This document shows positions 7,895 through 14,336 of a DNA stretch of 22,770 nucleotides, piece after piece. The stretch is from AC-32 sp046726435. Its GTDB lineage: Bacteria; Actinomycetota; Thermoleophilia; Gaiellales; Gaiellaceae. The translations under genes and the position numbers were made by a program. The notes beneath the pieces were generated by a model, which worked only from the letters and a program-made list of their open reading frames with translations, did not search any database and had not been told where the DNA came from. The DNA lies in NCBI GenBank assembly GCA_046726435.1, contig JBKPAM010000102.1:1-22770 (forward strand). The letters run 5' to 3'. How positions within the stretch are numbered: position 1 is the stretch's first letter; each line of letters begins with the position of its first letter.

Positions 7895-8280
7895 GACCGC
7901 CGCTCGGCCAGCTCGATCGGGTTGCCGTCGGGGTCGGCGACCCAGGCGAGGCGCAGTGTGCCGAGCCAGTCGTGAGGCTCGGAAAGGGGTCGTGCGCCGG
8001 CCGCGACGAGCCGCGCGAACGCGGCGTCGGTGTCGTCCGTCCACAACAGGATCTCCATCCCGCGGCCGGGATTCGTCAGGTCGACCTCGAGCCCGTGGTC
8101 GCCCACGGCCGACTCCACCGCGGCGACCCCGACCTTGAACCCGTCGAGCACGAGCTCAACGTGGATCGGGTCGCCTTCTTTAGGCGTCCGGAAGGACTCC
8201 TCGAACCCGAAGGCTCGATAGAACTCGACCGAGCGGGGAACGTCCTCGGAGTAGATGTTGACCTGCGGCGTCGAGAACAT
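7891..8280 (-). CDS. VOC-family (glyoxalase/bleomycin-resistance fold) protein
   Basis: This 129-residue protein has the two beta-alpha-beta-beta-beta modules of the vicinal-oxygen-chelate fold. The first is VNIYSEDVPRSVEFYRAFGF with HVELVLDG. The second is EILLWTDDTDAAFARLVAAG, ending with AWVADPDGNPIELAER. His and Glu residues at the usual metal positions are present (IHVEL, PIELAE). The substrate is unknown; relatives include glyoxalases, dioxygenases and drug-sequestering proteins. The ATG at 8280 precedes the conserved fold directly. The gene is coupled to the GNAT gene by GTGA. Confidence 0.85.
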   Translation of the reverse strand: MFSTPQVNIYSEDVPRSVEFYRAFGFEESFRTPKEGDPIHVELVLDGFKVGVAAVESAVGDHGLEVDLTNPGRGMEILLWTDDTDAAFARLVAAGARPLSEPHDWLGTLRLAWVADPDGNPIELAERRS

Positions 8281-8368
8281 GCGCCCGGCCGACGCTACCA
8301 GCGCCCGGCGCACGCCCGTCGCACGCACCTGAAACGTGAGCCGGGCGACGCCTTCCACCCCCCTGGGA

Positions 8369-8399
8369 CGGGCAGTCCCCCGGATGAAGGGGACGCCCG
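8369..8399. repeat. hairpin between divergent VOC genes
   Basis: CGGGC-A-GTCCCC (8369-8380) pairs with GGGGACGCCCG (8389-8399): an 11-bp stem with one bulged A and an 8-base loop. An overlapping GGGAC (8365-8369) could pair instead with GTCCC (8375-8379). It lies in the 196-base divergent spacer between the two VOC genes. It could be an operator, a leader structure or a terminator relic; the sequence does not decide. Confidence 0.45.
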
Positions 8400-8476
8400 G
8401 CTCATTACCAGGTGACGCTGTGGGACGGTAAGACTTGCGCTCCGGCTTTGATCCGAACACGCGAAGGAGGGCGACT

Positions 8477-8869
8477 GTGAGCGACACGCAAGAGTGGCCT
8501 GGAGGCATCGCCGCGATCACGTTGTTCGTGGAAGACCTCGACTCCGCCAAGAGCTTCTACCAGGAGGTGTTTGGGCTACCCATCCATTACGAAGACGACC
8601 ACTCGGCCGTGTTCAAGTTCGGGGACACGCTGGTCAATCTCCTGAAGGCCACGGAAGCGCCAGAACTAATCGAACCTGCGCCGGTGGCGGGCCGCGATGC
8701 CGGCGTGCGGTTCCAGTTCACGCTCGGCGTCGATGACGTCGACTCGATGTCCGAGGAGCTCGAGCGGCGCGGCGTGGAGCTGTTGAACGGACCGATGGAC
8801 CGACCCTGGGGCATCCGGACCGCAAGCTTTCGAGACCCCGGTGGCCACATCTGGGAGATCGCCCAGTAG
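8477..8869 (+). CDS. VOC-family glyoxalase-like protein
   Basis: This 130-residue VOC protein runs GGIAAITLFVEDLDSAKSFYQEVFGLPIHYEDD, then FKFGDTLVNLLK, a second module FTLGVDDVDSMSEELERRGVELLNGP, and a terminal ASFRDPGGHIWEIAQ with the metal-ligand-like Glu. This is close to uncharacterised glyoxalase/bleomycin-resistance proteins of actinobacteria. The GTG at 8477 is supported by AAGGAGG at 8464-8470, spaced 6 bases. It is divergent from the other VOC gene, to which it is only distantly similar. Confidence 0.88.
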   Translation: MSDTQEWPGGIAAITLFVEDLDSAKSFYQEVFGLPIHYEDDHSAVFKFGDTLVNLLKATEAPELIEPAPVAGRDAGVRFQFTLGVDDVDSMSEELERRGVELLNGPMDRPWGIRTASFRDPGGHIWEIAQ

Positions 8870-8904
8870 ACCGAGGGCTCCCAGCACGGCATTAGGAAGA
8901 ATCG

Positions 8905-9174
8905 TGCCGCCTCAAGGAGGGCCGAACCGCACTGAACCGCCAGCCCGAGAACGAACCGCAGCTCACGCGTGACGAGCTCGTCAGGCGCCTCGCCGAGGTC
9001 TCGCACAAGACCTGGATCAGGCAGAAGGTGCGGGACCAGGGCGCGGACGAGGCCTCGCTCTCGGTCGAGGTCGGCCCGCACGACCTCGAACGTGCTGAGG
9101 AGACCGTGCAGGAGATAGAGCGACTCGGAATCTGGCCCATGGGCGCCGAGGGGGAGGTCGGCGACGGAGCCTAG
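8905..9174 (+). CDS. small uncharacterised protein, possibly RyR-domain-like
   Basis: An open frame of 90 codons from GTG at 8905 to TAG at 9172-9174 has very high third-position GC, which supports real coding. After a disordered start (PPQGGPNRTEPQPENEP) comes a helical body: LTRDELVRRLAEVSHKTW, IRQKVRDQGADEASLS, then ERAEETVQEIERLGIWP. The spacing of the AEVSHKTW...QG...ERAEETVQEIERLGI pieces faintly recalls the RyR fold found in bacterial NAD-binding proteins, but this is a weak by-eye resemblance. AGGAAG lies 4 bases before the GTG. It starts 35 bases after the VOC stop, so it is probably co-transcribed. Confidence 0.65.
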   Translation, partial: CRLKEGRTALNRQPENEPQLTRDELVRRLAEVSHKTWIRQKVRDQGADEASLSVEVGPHDLERAEETVQEIERLGIWPMGAEGEVGDGA

Positions 9175-9242
9175 GCGCGCGGTCTCTACCGGCCCCTTCC
9201 CGAATTGATCGTCCTCCTTGCGAATGGCTCTGTGCAGCGAGC

Positions 9243-9270
9243 GGCGGCGGGCCCATGGGAGCCCGCCGCC
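9243..9270. terminator. perfect GC hairpin, candidate bidirectional terminator
   Basis: GGCGGCGGGC (9243-9252) and GCCCGCCGCC (9261-9270) form a perfect 10-bp stem with an 8-base loop. It stands 69 bases after the stop of the small plus-strand gene and just beyond the 3' side of the minus-strand gene remnant, as expected of a shared terminator. No U-tract follows on either strand, so intrinsic activity is uncertain. Confidence 0.5.
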
Positions 9271-9329
9271 CCTTGATGCTCCTACTTGTGCGCTGCCTCG
9301 AGCCTTGCTGGACTGCTCGCCGAGTGGGA

Positions 9330-9540
9330 CCGGCGATGCTGGTCGGCTGGGTGCAGATCGCATCGACCACGAAGGTGATGTCAGCCGTGCTCCCGTTGTT
9401 CACGGTGCAAACCAAACGTCCGGAGGACCGTCCGTAGTAGACGAAGTCCAGTCCGAGTCGGTGATGTTCACCGCGGTGTCGGTCGAGTCGGTGAACGCAC
9501 CTCCACCCGTTACCACCAATCCGGGCGCCAGGACCCGGCA
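9330..9540 (-). pseudogene. frameshifted remnant of a secreted-type protein
   Basis: On the minus strand one frame reads CRVLAPGLVVTGGGAFTDST...DSDWTSSTTDGPPDVWFAP and stops at 9400. The next frame continues as VNNGSTADITFVVDAICTQP. Joined by one inserted base near 9412 they give a recognisable unit (Cys, VVTGGG, an aspartate/serine-rich centre, W, VNN-S, AIC) like the repeat-type domain of many secreted actinobacterial proteins. No start codon or signal peptide remains upstream. I read it as a decayed 3' fragment; a sequencing or assembly base loss would explain the frameshift but not the missing N-terminus. The rest of 9175-9720 shows no other credible gene. Confidence 0.5.
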
Positions 9541-9708
9541 GACATGCTCTTCACGCGCCAGATCGTCGCGAACGCGCGCGGAGCGCCCACCGGTCCTCAC
9601 CGTTTTAGACTTGAGGCCGTCTCGGCCCCGGGAGGAGCAGGTCGACCTCGCAGGCCGCCTTAATCGCACACAGGAACTGGCGACGAAGGATTGACGGGCG
9701 CCTCGCGA

Positions 9709-9714
9709 TAGCCT
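9709..9714 (+). promoter_or_regulatory. candidate leaderless -10 element of the GNAT gene
   Basis: TAGCCT lies 6 bases before the GTG at 9721 and there is no Shine-Dalgarno sequence. The geometry matches the TANNNT element of leaderless transcripts and the one before the metallophosphoesterase at 16398. Confidence 0.4.
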
Positions 9715-9720
9715 CCAGCC

Positions 9721-10188
9721 GTGAGCGTCAGGCTGCGACCAATAGGCGACGACGAATTCGCCCGATGGCTTCCCGAAGTGCGAGACGGCTATGTCAGGGA
9801 CATGGTCGTCAACGGGGGCGTGTCCGAGGAACGCGCGCGCGCCAAGGCCTTCAAGGACGTAGAGCAGCTCTTCCCCGGCGAAAAACCATCGGCGGACCAG
9901 GTGGTGCTCGTGATTGAGGCCGATGGCTCGACGGTCGGCGACCTTTGGCTGGCAGAACGCGAAGTGAACCTCGAGCGCAGCCTCTGGATCTACGGCGTCC
10001 GTGTCGACGAGGAGTACAGGGGTCGCGGCTACGGAAAGGCGGCCATGCTCCATGCCGAGGCTGAGGCGCGCCGCAGAGGCTTAGACCACGTGGCGTTCAT
10101 GGTCTTCGGAGGGAACGAGGTCGCCCGCAGCCTCTACCGGTCACTCGGCTACGTAGAGACGGCCGTCTTCATGAGCAAGCAAGTCTGA
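9721..10188 (+). CDS. GNAT-family N-acetyltransferase
   Basis: This 155-residue acetyltransferase carries SLWIYGVRVDEEYRGRGYGKAAM (about 85-107), containing the acetyl-CoA loop RGRGYG, and the C-terminal GNEVARSLYRSLGYVET motif. The N-terminal half (LRPIGDDEFARWLPEVRDGYVRDM, then VSEERARAKAFKDVEQLFPG) is typical of the group in which a helical insert precedes the GNAT core. The acceptor substrate cannot be predicted. It starts with GTG without a ribosome-binding site and is probably leaderless. It converges on the membrane protein gene at 10228. Confidence 0.9.
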   Translation: MSVRLRPIGDDEFARWLPEVRDGYVRDMVVNGGVSEERARAKAFKDVEQLFPGEKPSADQVVLVIEADGSTVGDLWLAEREVNLERSLWIYGVRVDEEYRGRGYGKAAMLHAEAEARRRGLDHVAFMVFGGNEVARSLYRSLGYVETAVFMSKQV

Positions 10189-10312
10189 CAACGGAGTCCT
10201 CCTCCGGCCGCCGCGGATCCGCTACTGCTAGTTCTCGCCGTGCAGCGCCGAGGGCAGGCGCGACGAGCCCGACCGCGAGCGCCAGGACGAGAAGCATTGC
10301 GGTCCGTTGCAT
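10169..10312 (-). CDS. possible signal-peptide micro-ORF or remnant overlapping two gene ends
   Basis: An ATG at 10312 opens 47 codons beginning MQRTAMLLVLALAVGLVAPALGAA, a textbook-like secretion signal, and then RRELAVADPRRPEEDS before a stop. It overlaps the 3' end of the membrane protein gene in another frame and the 3' end of the GNAT gene on the opposite strand. There is no clear ribosome-binding site. It may be the head of a secreted-protein gene whose body has been lost. Confidence 0.3.
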   Translation of the reverse strand: MQRTAMLLVLALAVGLVAPALGAARRELAVADPRRPEEDSVVRLACS

Positions 10313-11019
10313 GCTGCGCGTTCACGCCAGCGTGTCAAGCGAACGCGCCTCGACGCCGGTTCCGGCGCCCTGCTGGAGGCGGTCTCGCCGCTCCGGCTGA
10401 GGAAACGGAGCAGCTCGGCGACAAGAAGGGCGACCAAACCGACTGCTGCCCCGATGCCGGAGTGAGTGGCGAAGACCACGGAGACCAAGGTCGCCCACAC
10501 GACGACGCGAGAAAGACGCGCCCGCCAGAGCGCCACCGCCGCGGCGATGGCAAGGACGACCCAGGCGCCGTGACCGATGTTGCCTAGGACGGAGAATTCG
10601 CTGCCGGCGAGCTGACTGTCGTGGAAGAGGAAATCGATTGCCCTTCCCACCGTCTCCCGCTCCTGACCAGCGAGGCTGTTCGCGTAACGCGTGAGCACGC
10701 CCGCGGCGATACCTGCCACCGCGTCGAAGGCGCTGAAGAACACCATCCAGACGACGAGAACTGCGCGGGCCACCTGCGCGGCCACCGATTGAACCCCGCC
10801 CAGCAGCATCCAGACACCGGCGGCGATGAATGGTGTGAGGACGAGTTGGGCTACGTGCACGAAGATCCACTTGTTTGCCTGGTCCGCGATCCCTTCGAAG
10901 AGGTCGCCCGCTTCGTTCGGATGGATAAAGACCGGCACTAACCACAAGAGTGGGGCCGCGAGCACGACCAACTCCAGCGGGCTCAAGCGTCTTGCGCGGG
11001 CTGCTGTAGAGCTCGCCAT
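10228..11019 (-). CDS. uncharacterised multi-pass membrane protein
   Basis: This 263-residue protein starts at an ATG with AAGGAAGG 9 bases upstream. About six hydrophobic helices are visible: LELVVLAAPLLWLVPVFI, FVHVAQLVLTPFIAAGVWML, VARAVLVVWMVFFSAFDAV, HGAWVVLAIAAAVALW, VVVWATLVSVVFAT and AAVGLVALLVAEL. A loop before the third pair reads YANSLAGQERETVGRAIDFLF. I do not recognise the family; the layout resembles actinobacterial membrane proteins of unknown function. The last roughly 45 residues (RVRLTRWRERAACNGPQCFSSW...) look unlike natural protein and are the out-of-frame reading of the signal-peptide-like ORF, so the original stop may have been lost or shifted. Confidence 0.75.
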   Translation of the reverse strand: MASSTAARARRLSPLELVVLAAPLLWLVPVFIHPNEAGDLFEGIADQANKWIFVHVAQLVLTPFIAAGVWMLLGGVQSVAAQVARAVLVVWMVFFSAFDAVAGIAAGVLTRYANSLAGQERETVGRAIDFLFHDSQLAGSEFSVLGNIGHGAWVVLAIAAAVALWRARLSRVVVWATLVSVVFATHSGIGAAVGLVALLVAELLRFLSRSGETASSRAPEPASRRVRLTRWRERAACNGPQCFSSWRSRSGSSRLPSALHGEN

Positions 11020-11105
11020 CCCAACCTGCCTTCCTTGTGGGCTACTCAGCCACTGTGCGCTTCGGCTTATAGGCGGTCACGCAAGGGGCCGAGCGGCCGA
11101 AGTGA

Positions 11106-11249
11106 ACGCCCCGCGAGGCTCGTGGCGACGATCGCCGCTTCGTCGATAGCCACATCGACAACCCGATCGACCGAGAGTTCGTGGCCGACCCTGAACGGAT
11201 CGTGGAACGCACACGCGGCGAACTCAGGCACTTCCGCGAACCCGACTAG
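11106..11249 (+). pseudogene. orphan C-terminal coding remnant
   Basis: After a stop at 11103-11105, a frame of 47 codons reads ...DDRRFVDSHIDNPIDREF and VADPERIVERTRGELRHF before ending at 11247-11249. Composition and codon use look like real coding, but there is no ATG, GTG or ribosome-binding site near its head. I read it as the tail of a lost gene. It ends 6 bases from the stop of the convergent small gene. The rest of 11020-11255 shows nothing else. Confidence 0.3.
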
Positions 11250-11255
11250 TTCGAG

Positions 11256-11528
11256 CTAGCCGTCGTGTACGAACAGCTTCTCCACGAACGCAGCCTCTTC
11301 GTCTTGCTCGAGCAGGAACGTCCCCACGAGCTCGTGACCGGACGTGATCACGTAGCGATGCGGATGCGACCGCATCTGCTCGTACTCCTCGAGCAGAAGT
11401 TCGATCCGTGCAAAGCAGTGCGTGTCGCTGCACTCGCACAAGAACGGGACCGGAAACCGCCATTGAAGCTCTCTCGCCTTCTCGGCAATCCGCTCGTTTG
11501 CGCTCCGGAAGACTTCTTCGGTCTGCAG
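11256..11528 (-). CDS. small cysteine-motif protein, paralogue of the 11620 gene (start codon doubtful)
   Basis: The open frame reads LLQTEEVFRSANERIAEKARE..., then FLCECSDTHCFARIELLLEEYEQMRS, HPHRYVITSGHELVGTFLLE, EAAFVEKLFVHDG. It aligns along its length with the plus-strand gene at 11620, including C-x-C-x4-C, the L/M-x2-L/V-EEY helix, the PGHE/SGHE motif and the final VVEK/FVEK strand. No ATG or GTG occurs at the expected place. A CTG at 11528 has GGGAG 7 bases upstream; a TTG lies deeper, inside the domain. It is either a non-standard start or a gene that has lost its start codon. Function unknown; the three cysteines could bind metal. Confidence 0.55.
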   Translation of the reverse strand: MQTEEVFRSANERIAEKARELQWRFPVPFLCECSDTHCFARIELLLEEYEQMRSHPHRYVITSGHELVGTFLLEQDEEAAFVEKLFVHDG

Positions 11529-11619
11529 GAGTTGGCTCCCTTCGTGTGAGAGGTCGCCTTCCCATCCGGAGTTCTTCTAACCGTTTGCCCGCCGAGCGGC
11601 AGTGCTAGAGAATTGCCGT

Positions 11620-11961
11620 ATGGGAGCGCGGGAGGAACGCCTCGCCGGGAACGAAGCACTGTTCCGCGAGGTCAACGAGCGCGTGGCCGAGGTTGCGGAG
11701 AACTTCGTCCAGGTCGAGACGCATAGCGAACCCGTCGAGTTCAGCTGCGAGTGCGGCAGAGCCGACTGTATGGAGCAAATAGCCATGACCCTCGTCGAGT
11801 ACGAGGCGGTCCGGCACGCACCCACTCGCTTCGCCGTGGTTCCCGGGCACGAAGTACCCGATATCGAGCGCGTCGTCGACCGCCATTCGAACTACCTCGT
11901 GGTCGAGAAGCAAGACGACGATGCCGCGGAGGTCGCGCGCGAGACGGATCCACGGACGTAG
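11620..11961 (+). CDS. small cysteine-motif protein of unknown function
   Basis: This 113-residue protein begins EERLAGNEALFREVNERVAEVAENF, an amphipathic helix. Then come VEFSCECGRADCMEQIAMTL with a C-x-C-x4-C cluster, VEYEAVRHAPTRFAVVPGHEVPDIERVV and NYLVVEKQDDDAAEVA. I recall proteins of this pattern as common, unnamed genes in Thermoleophilia and related actinobacteria; the function is unknown. The ATG at 11620 is preferred, while a GTG at 11602 is possible; neither has a clear ribosome-binding site. It stands back to back with its shorter paralogue at 11256-11528. Confidence 0.75.
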   Translation: MGAREERLAGNEALFREVNERVAEVAENFVQVETHSEPVEFSCECGRADCMEQIAMTLVEYEAVRHAPTRFAVVPGHEVPDIERVVDRHSNYLVVEKQDDDAAEVARETDPRT

Positions 11962-12044
11962 GCGGCGCTGCTAGGCAAGGGAAAGAAGAGCCTCACGCAA
12001 TCGGTGTGTACGCGGTCGGCCCGCTCCCTGGCGGCCGCAAACCC

Positions 12045-12341
12045 TCAGCCGAAGCCGAGGATGAACTTTGCGTCGTCGGACATCTTGTCCGGCGTCCACG
12101 GCGGGTCCCACGTCAGCTCCGTCTCGACGTCCTCGACCTCGGGGAGCGCCCACAGGACCTCCTCGATGCTCTGCTGGATCAGCGGCCCTGCGGGGCAGCC
12201 CATCGAGGTCAGGCTGTAGAGAACCTTCACCCTTGGCCCGTTGACCTCGGCGTCGTAGAGCAGGCCGAGCTCGACGATGTCCATCCCGAGCTCGGGATCC
12301 TCGACGGAGCGCAGGGCCTCGATTACGTCGTCTCGCGTCAC
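12045..12341 (-). CDS. MIP18/SufT-like iron-sulfur assembly factor (DUF59)
   Basis: This 98-residue protein is a MIP18-family (DUF59) domain: VIEALRSVEDPELGMDIVELGLLYDAEV, then YSLTSMGCPAGPLIQQSIEEVL with the conserved Cys in MGCPAG (about residue 50), and a C-terminal ETELTWDPPWTPDKMSDDAK. The W-P-P-W-x-x-x-K/R-M-S-D ending is characteristic of the SufT/PaaD-type group, which helps maturation of Fe-S proteins. It is not next to suf genes here. It starts at a GTG 8 bases after a TACCCT hexamer (12350-12355), with only GGGG as a possible ribosome-binding site. Confidence 0.88.
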   Translation of the reverse strand: MTRDDVIEALRSVEDPELGMDIVELGLLYDAEVNGPRVKVLYSLTSMGCPAGPLIQQSIEEVLWALPEVEDVETELTWDPPWTPDKMSDDAKFILGFG

Positions 12342-12408
12342 GGTGCCCCAGGGTACCGGGGCAGCCCATCCTCTGGGAGCTCGTCCCCTGCCGCCCGCGA
12401 ATCGGCCA

Positions 12409-13425
12409 TCAGTAGCCGAGCAGGCGGACCTCTTCGCGGCGCTCGCGCGCGAAGAAGTGGATGCCGTCGACGAACCGCACCCAGTTGCAGCGCGTGCACA
12501 TCACGAGCGAATGGGTGCGGGCGCTGTCGGCCAGGAACCGCACGCCGCGGAGCAGGTCGCCGTTCGAGACGCCGGTCGCGACCACGATCACCTCGCCCGG
12601 CGCGAGGTCGTCGATCGTGAAGAGCCGCTCGAGGTCGTCCACCCCGGCCTCCCTCGCCGCCTCGACCTCGCTGCGAGAGGTCGGCCAGAGCTGAGCCTGG
12701 AGCTCGCCGCCGAGACAGCGAAGAGCCGCCGCGGTCAGCACGGCCTGCCGGGTGCCGCCGATCCCGATCGCCAGATGGTCGTTCGTGCCGCGGATGGCGG
12801 CCGAGATCGAGGCCGTCACGTCGCCGTCCTGAATCAGCTTGATCCGGGCCCCGGCCGCACGAATCTCCTCGATCAGGTCGTGGTGGCGGGGGCGGTCGAG
12901 GACGATCGTCGTCACGTCGTTGACCATGCGGCCGAACGCCTCGGCGATGGCGCGGATGTTGTCGCCGACCGGCTTGCCCAGGTCGATCGCTCCACGCGCC
13001 TTCGGCCCGACGGCCATCTTGCGCATATACATGTCGGGCAGTTGCTGGAACGTGCCGGGATCGCCGACCGCGACCATCGACATCGCGCCGTAGCCGCCGC
13101 GGGCGACCACACCGCGGCCTTCGAGCGGCTCGATCGCGAGGTCGACCTCGAGCCCGCCCGCGCCGACGAGCGCGCCCGCGGCGAGCTGTCCGCCCTCGTC
13201 ACCCGCGCCGATGACCACGCGGCCGTCGATCGGCAGCTGCTCGAGGGCCAGGCGCATGGCGGTGGCCGCGTCCTCCTCGGCCGTCCCCTGCTCGGCCCGG
13301 CCGAGCCACCGCGCGCCCGCGAGCGCCGCCCGTTCGGTCGCGCGCGCGTAGCTCTCGCAGAGACAGAAGCGCGCCTCCGCGCCCCCCGTCCCGGCCTGGC
13401 GGGCCTCGGGCTCGGTCTGAGTCAT
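12409..13425 (-). CDS. GlpX-like (class II fructose-1,6-bisphosphatase family) protein with altered metal site
   Basis: This 338-residue protein aligns end to end with GlpX: RATERAALAGARWLGR, VVIGAGDEGG, EVDLAIEPLEG, PDMYMRKMAVGP, RPRHHDLI, IQDGDVTASI, GIGGTRQAVLTAAALR, VIVVATGVSNGDLL. Standard GlpX hydrolyses fructose 1,6-bisphosphate. Several catalytic positions differ from E. coli GlpX (numbering recalled): Asp33 is Glu50, Glu57 is Ala74, Asp85 is Glu99, Thr90 is Arg104 and Glu213 is Gln, while Glu88 (Glu102), the Tyr of DMYM and the Asp pair of DGDV remain. A different substrate, possibly a bisphosphoglycerate, is therefore plausible. The ATG at 13425 overlaps the 2-phosphoglycerate kinase stop (ATGA). 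It is the last gene of the cDPG operon. Confidence 0.87.
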   Translation of the reverse strand: MTQTEPEARQAGTGGAEARFCLCESYARATERAALAGARWLGRAEQGTAEEDAATAMRLALEQLPIDGRVVIGAGDEGGQLAAGALVGAGGLEVDLAIEPLEGRGVVARGGYGAMSMVAVGDPGTFQQLPDMYMRKMAVGPKARGAIDLGKPVGDNIRAIAEAFGRMVNDVTTIVLDRPRHHDLIEEIRAAGARIKLIQDGDVTASISAAIRGTNDHLAIGIGGTRQAVLTAAALRCLGGELQAQLWPTSRSEVEAAREAGVDDLERLFTIDDLAPGEVIVVATGVSNGDLLRGVRFLADSARTHSLVMCTRCNWVRFVDGIHFFARERREEVRLLGY

Positions 13426-14336
13426 CTGCGCGCCTGCAGCGGCTCGGCCGCGGTGAGCACGAGCTCCATCACGTTGCCCATCGCCTCCTCGATGTCGCCG
13501 TTCTCGATCACCGGCACGTCGTGCTTCCGTGCGCGACCGAGGATGTAGGCCTGCACGAGCCTGATGTCGTCGAAGGCGTCGAGGTACTTCTCGTACGCAC
13601 GCATGCCTTGCGAGTCCGAGTCGCGAATCCAGAAATGGCCGGCGTGCGCCTCGGCATCCGAGATCGCGAGCACGCACTGGACGACGAGCGCGCCCTCGAT
13701 CTCACGCGGGAGCATCCCCGGGACGAGGTGGACGCCCTCCAGCACCATCGACCAGCCCTCCTGCAGCGCCCGCTCGATGGCGGCCTGGACGCCCACGAGC
13801 ACGTCGCGCGTCTGCTCGAGGAAGCCGTCGAGCACGGCTTCGCTCGAATCCGCGTCCTCGTCGGCGGTGGCGCGGCCTGCCTCGAAGCTCGAGTGGTGGA
13901 TCGCCGGCATGAACTCGCGCGAGAAGAACGCCCGCATCGTCTGCCGAACGAAGTCGGTCGACGTCACGCGGGTGATCCCGAGGCGGTAGGCGACGTCGGT
14001 GGCGACGGATGACTTCCCGGTCCCGGTCGCCCCGCCGACGAGCAGGATGATCGGGAGGTCGAGCTCGTAGAGGTCCTGGATCCTCCGCAGGCGCCGCATC
14101 GCCGTTGCGCCGTCGTCGGACCCGAGCGTTTGCTGCGCGAGCTGGTCCAAACGCTCCATCGAGATCGCCTCGCGCTTGCTCTGCACGAGGTCGGCCTCGA
14201 CCGCCATGGCGAGCTCGTACGCGCGGTCGGTCGAGATCCCCGCTCCCATCAGCGCGCGCGCCATCAAGCCTTTTGAGAACGGCAGTCCGTCCTCGCCGCC
14301 GAGGGGCAGCGGCTTCCCGTAGCGGCGATCGGTCAC
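13422..14336 (-). CDS. 2-phosphoglycerate kinase
   Basis: This 304-residue protein is built like archaeal 2-phosphoglycerate kinase, which makes 2,3-bisphosphoglycerate from 2-phosphoglycerate and ATP. An ATP-cone-like N-terminus (residues 1-90, FSKGLMARALMGAGISTDRAYELAM) precedes a kinase domain with the P-loop GGATGTGKSS (101-110). After it come RVTSTDFVRQTMRAFF, SSFEAGRA and VLEGVHLVPGML. The length equals that of the Methanothermus fervidus enzyme as I recall it. The GTG start overlaps the cDPG synthetase stop (GTGA). Adjacency to that synthetase gives the two consecutive steps to cyclic 2,3-diphosphoglycerate. Confidence 0.9.
   Translation of the reverse strand: MTDRRYGKPLPLGGEDGLPFSKGLMARALMGAGISTDRAYELAMAVEADLVQSKREAISMERLDQLAQQTLGSDDGATAMRRLRRIQDLYELDLPIILLVGGATGTGKSSVATDVAYRLGITRVTSTDFVRQTMRAFFSREFMPAIHHSSFEAGRATADEDADSSEAVLDGFLEQTRDVLVGVQAAIERALQEGWSMVLEGVHLVPGMLPREIEGALVVQCVLAISDAEAHAGHFWIRDSDSQGMRAYEKYLDAFDDIRLVQAYILGRARKHDVPVIENGDIEEAMGNVMELVLTAAEPLQARR

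Noticed and set aside
9218..9694. A plus-strand 158-codon frame in the spacer before the GNAT gene
   Set aside because: Codon bias and composition are poor, it runs through the 9243-9270 hairpin, and the opposite strand shows a recognisable domain remnant.
11605..11913. A minus-strand frame opposite the small cysteine-motif gene
   Set aside because: The plus strand has the conserved paralogue pattern; this frame is its mirror and has no homology to anything I recognise.
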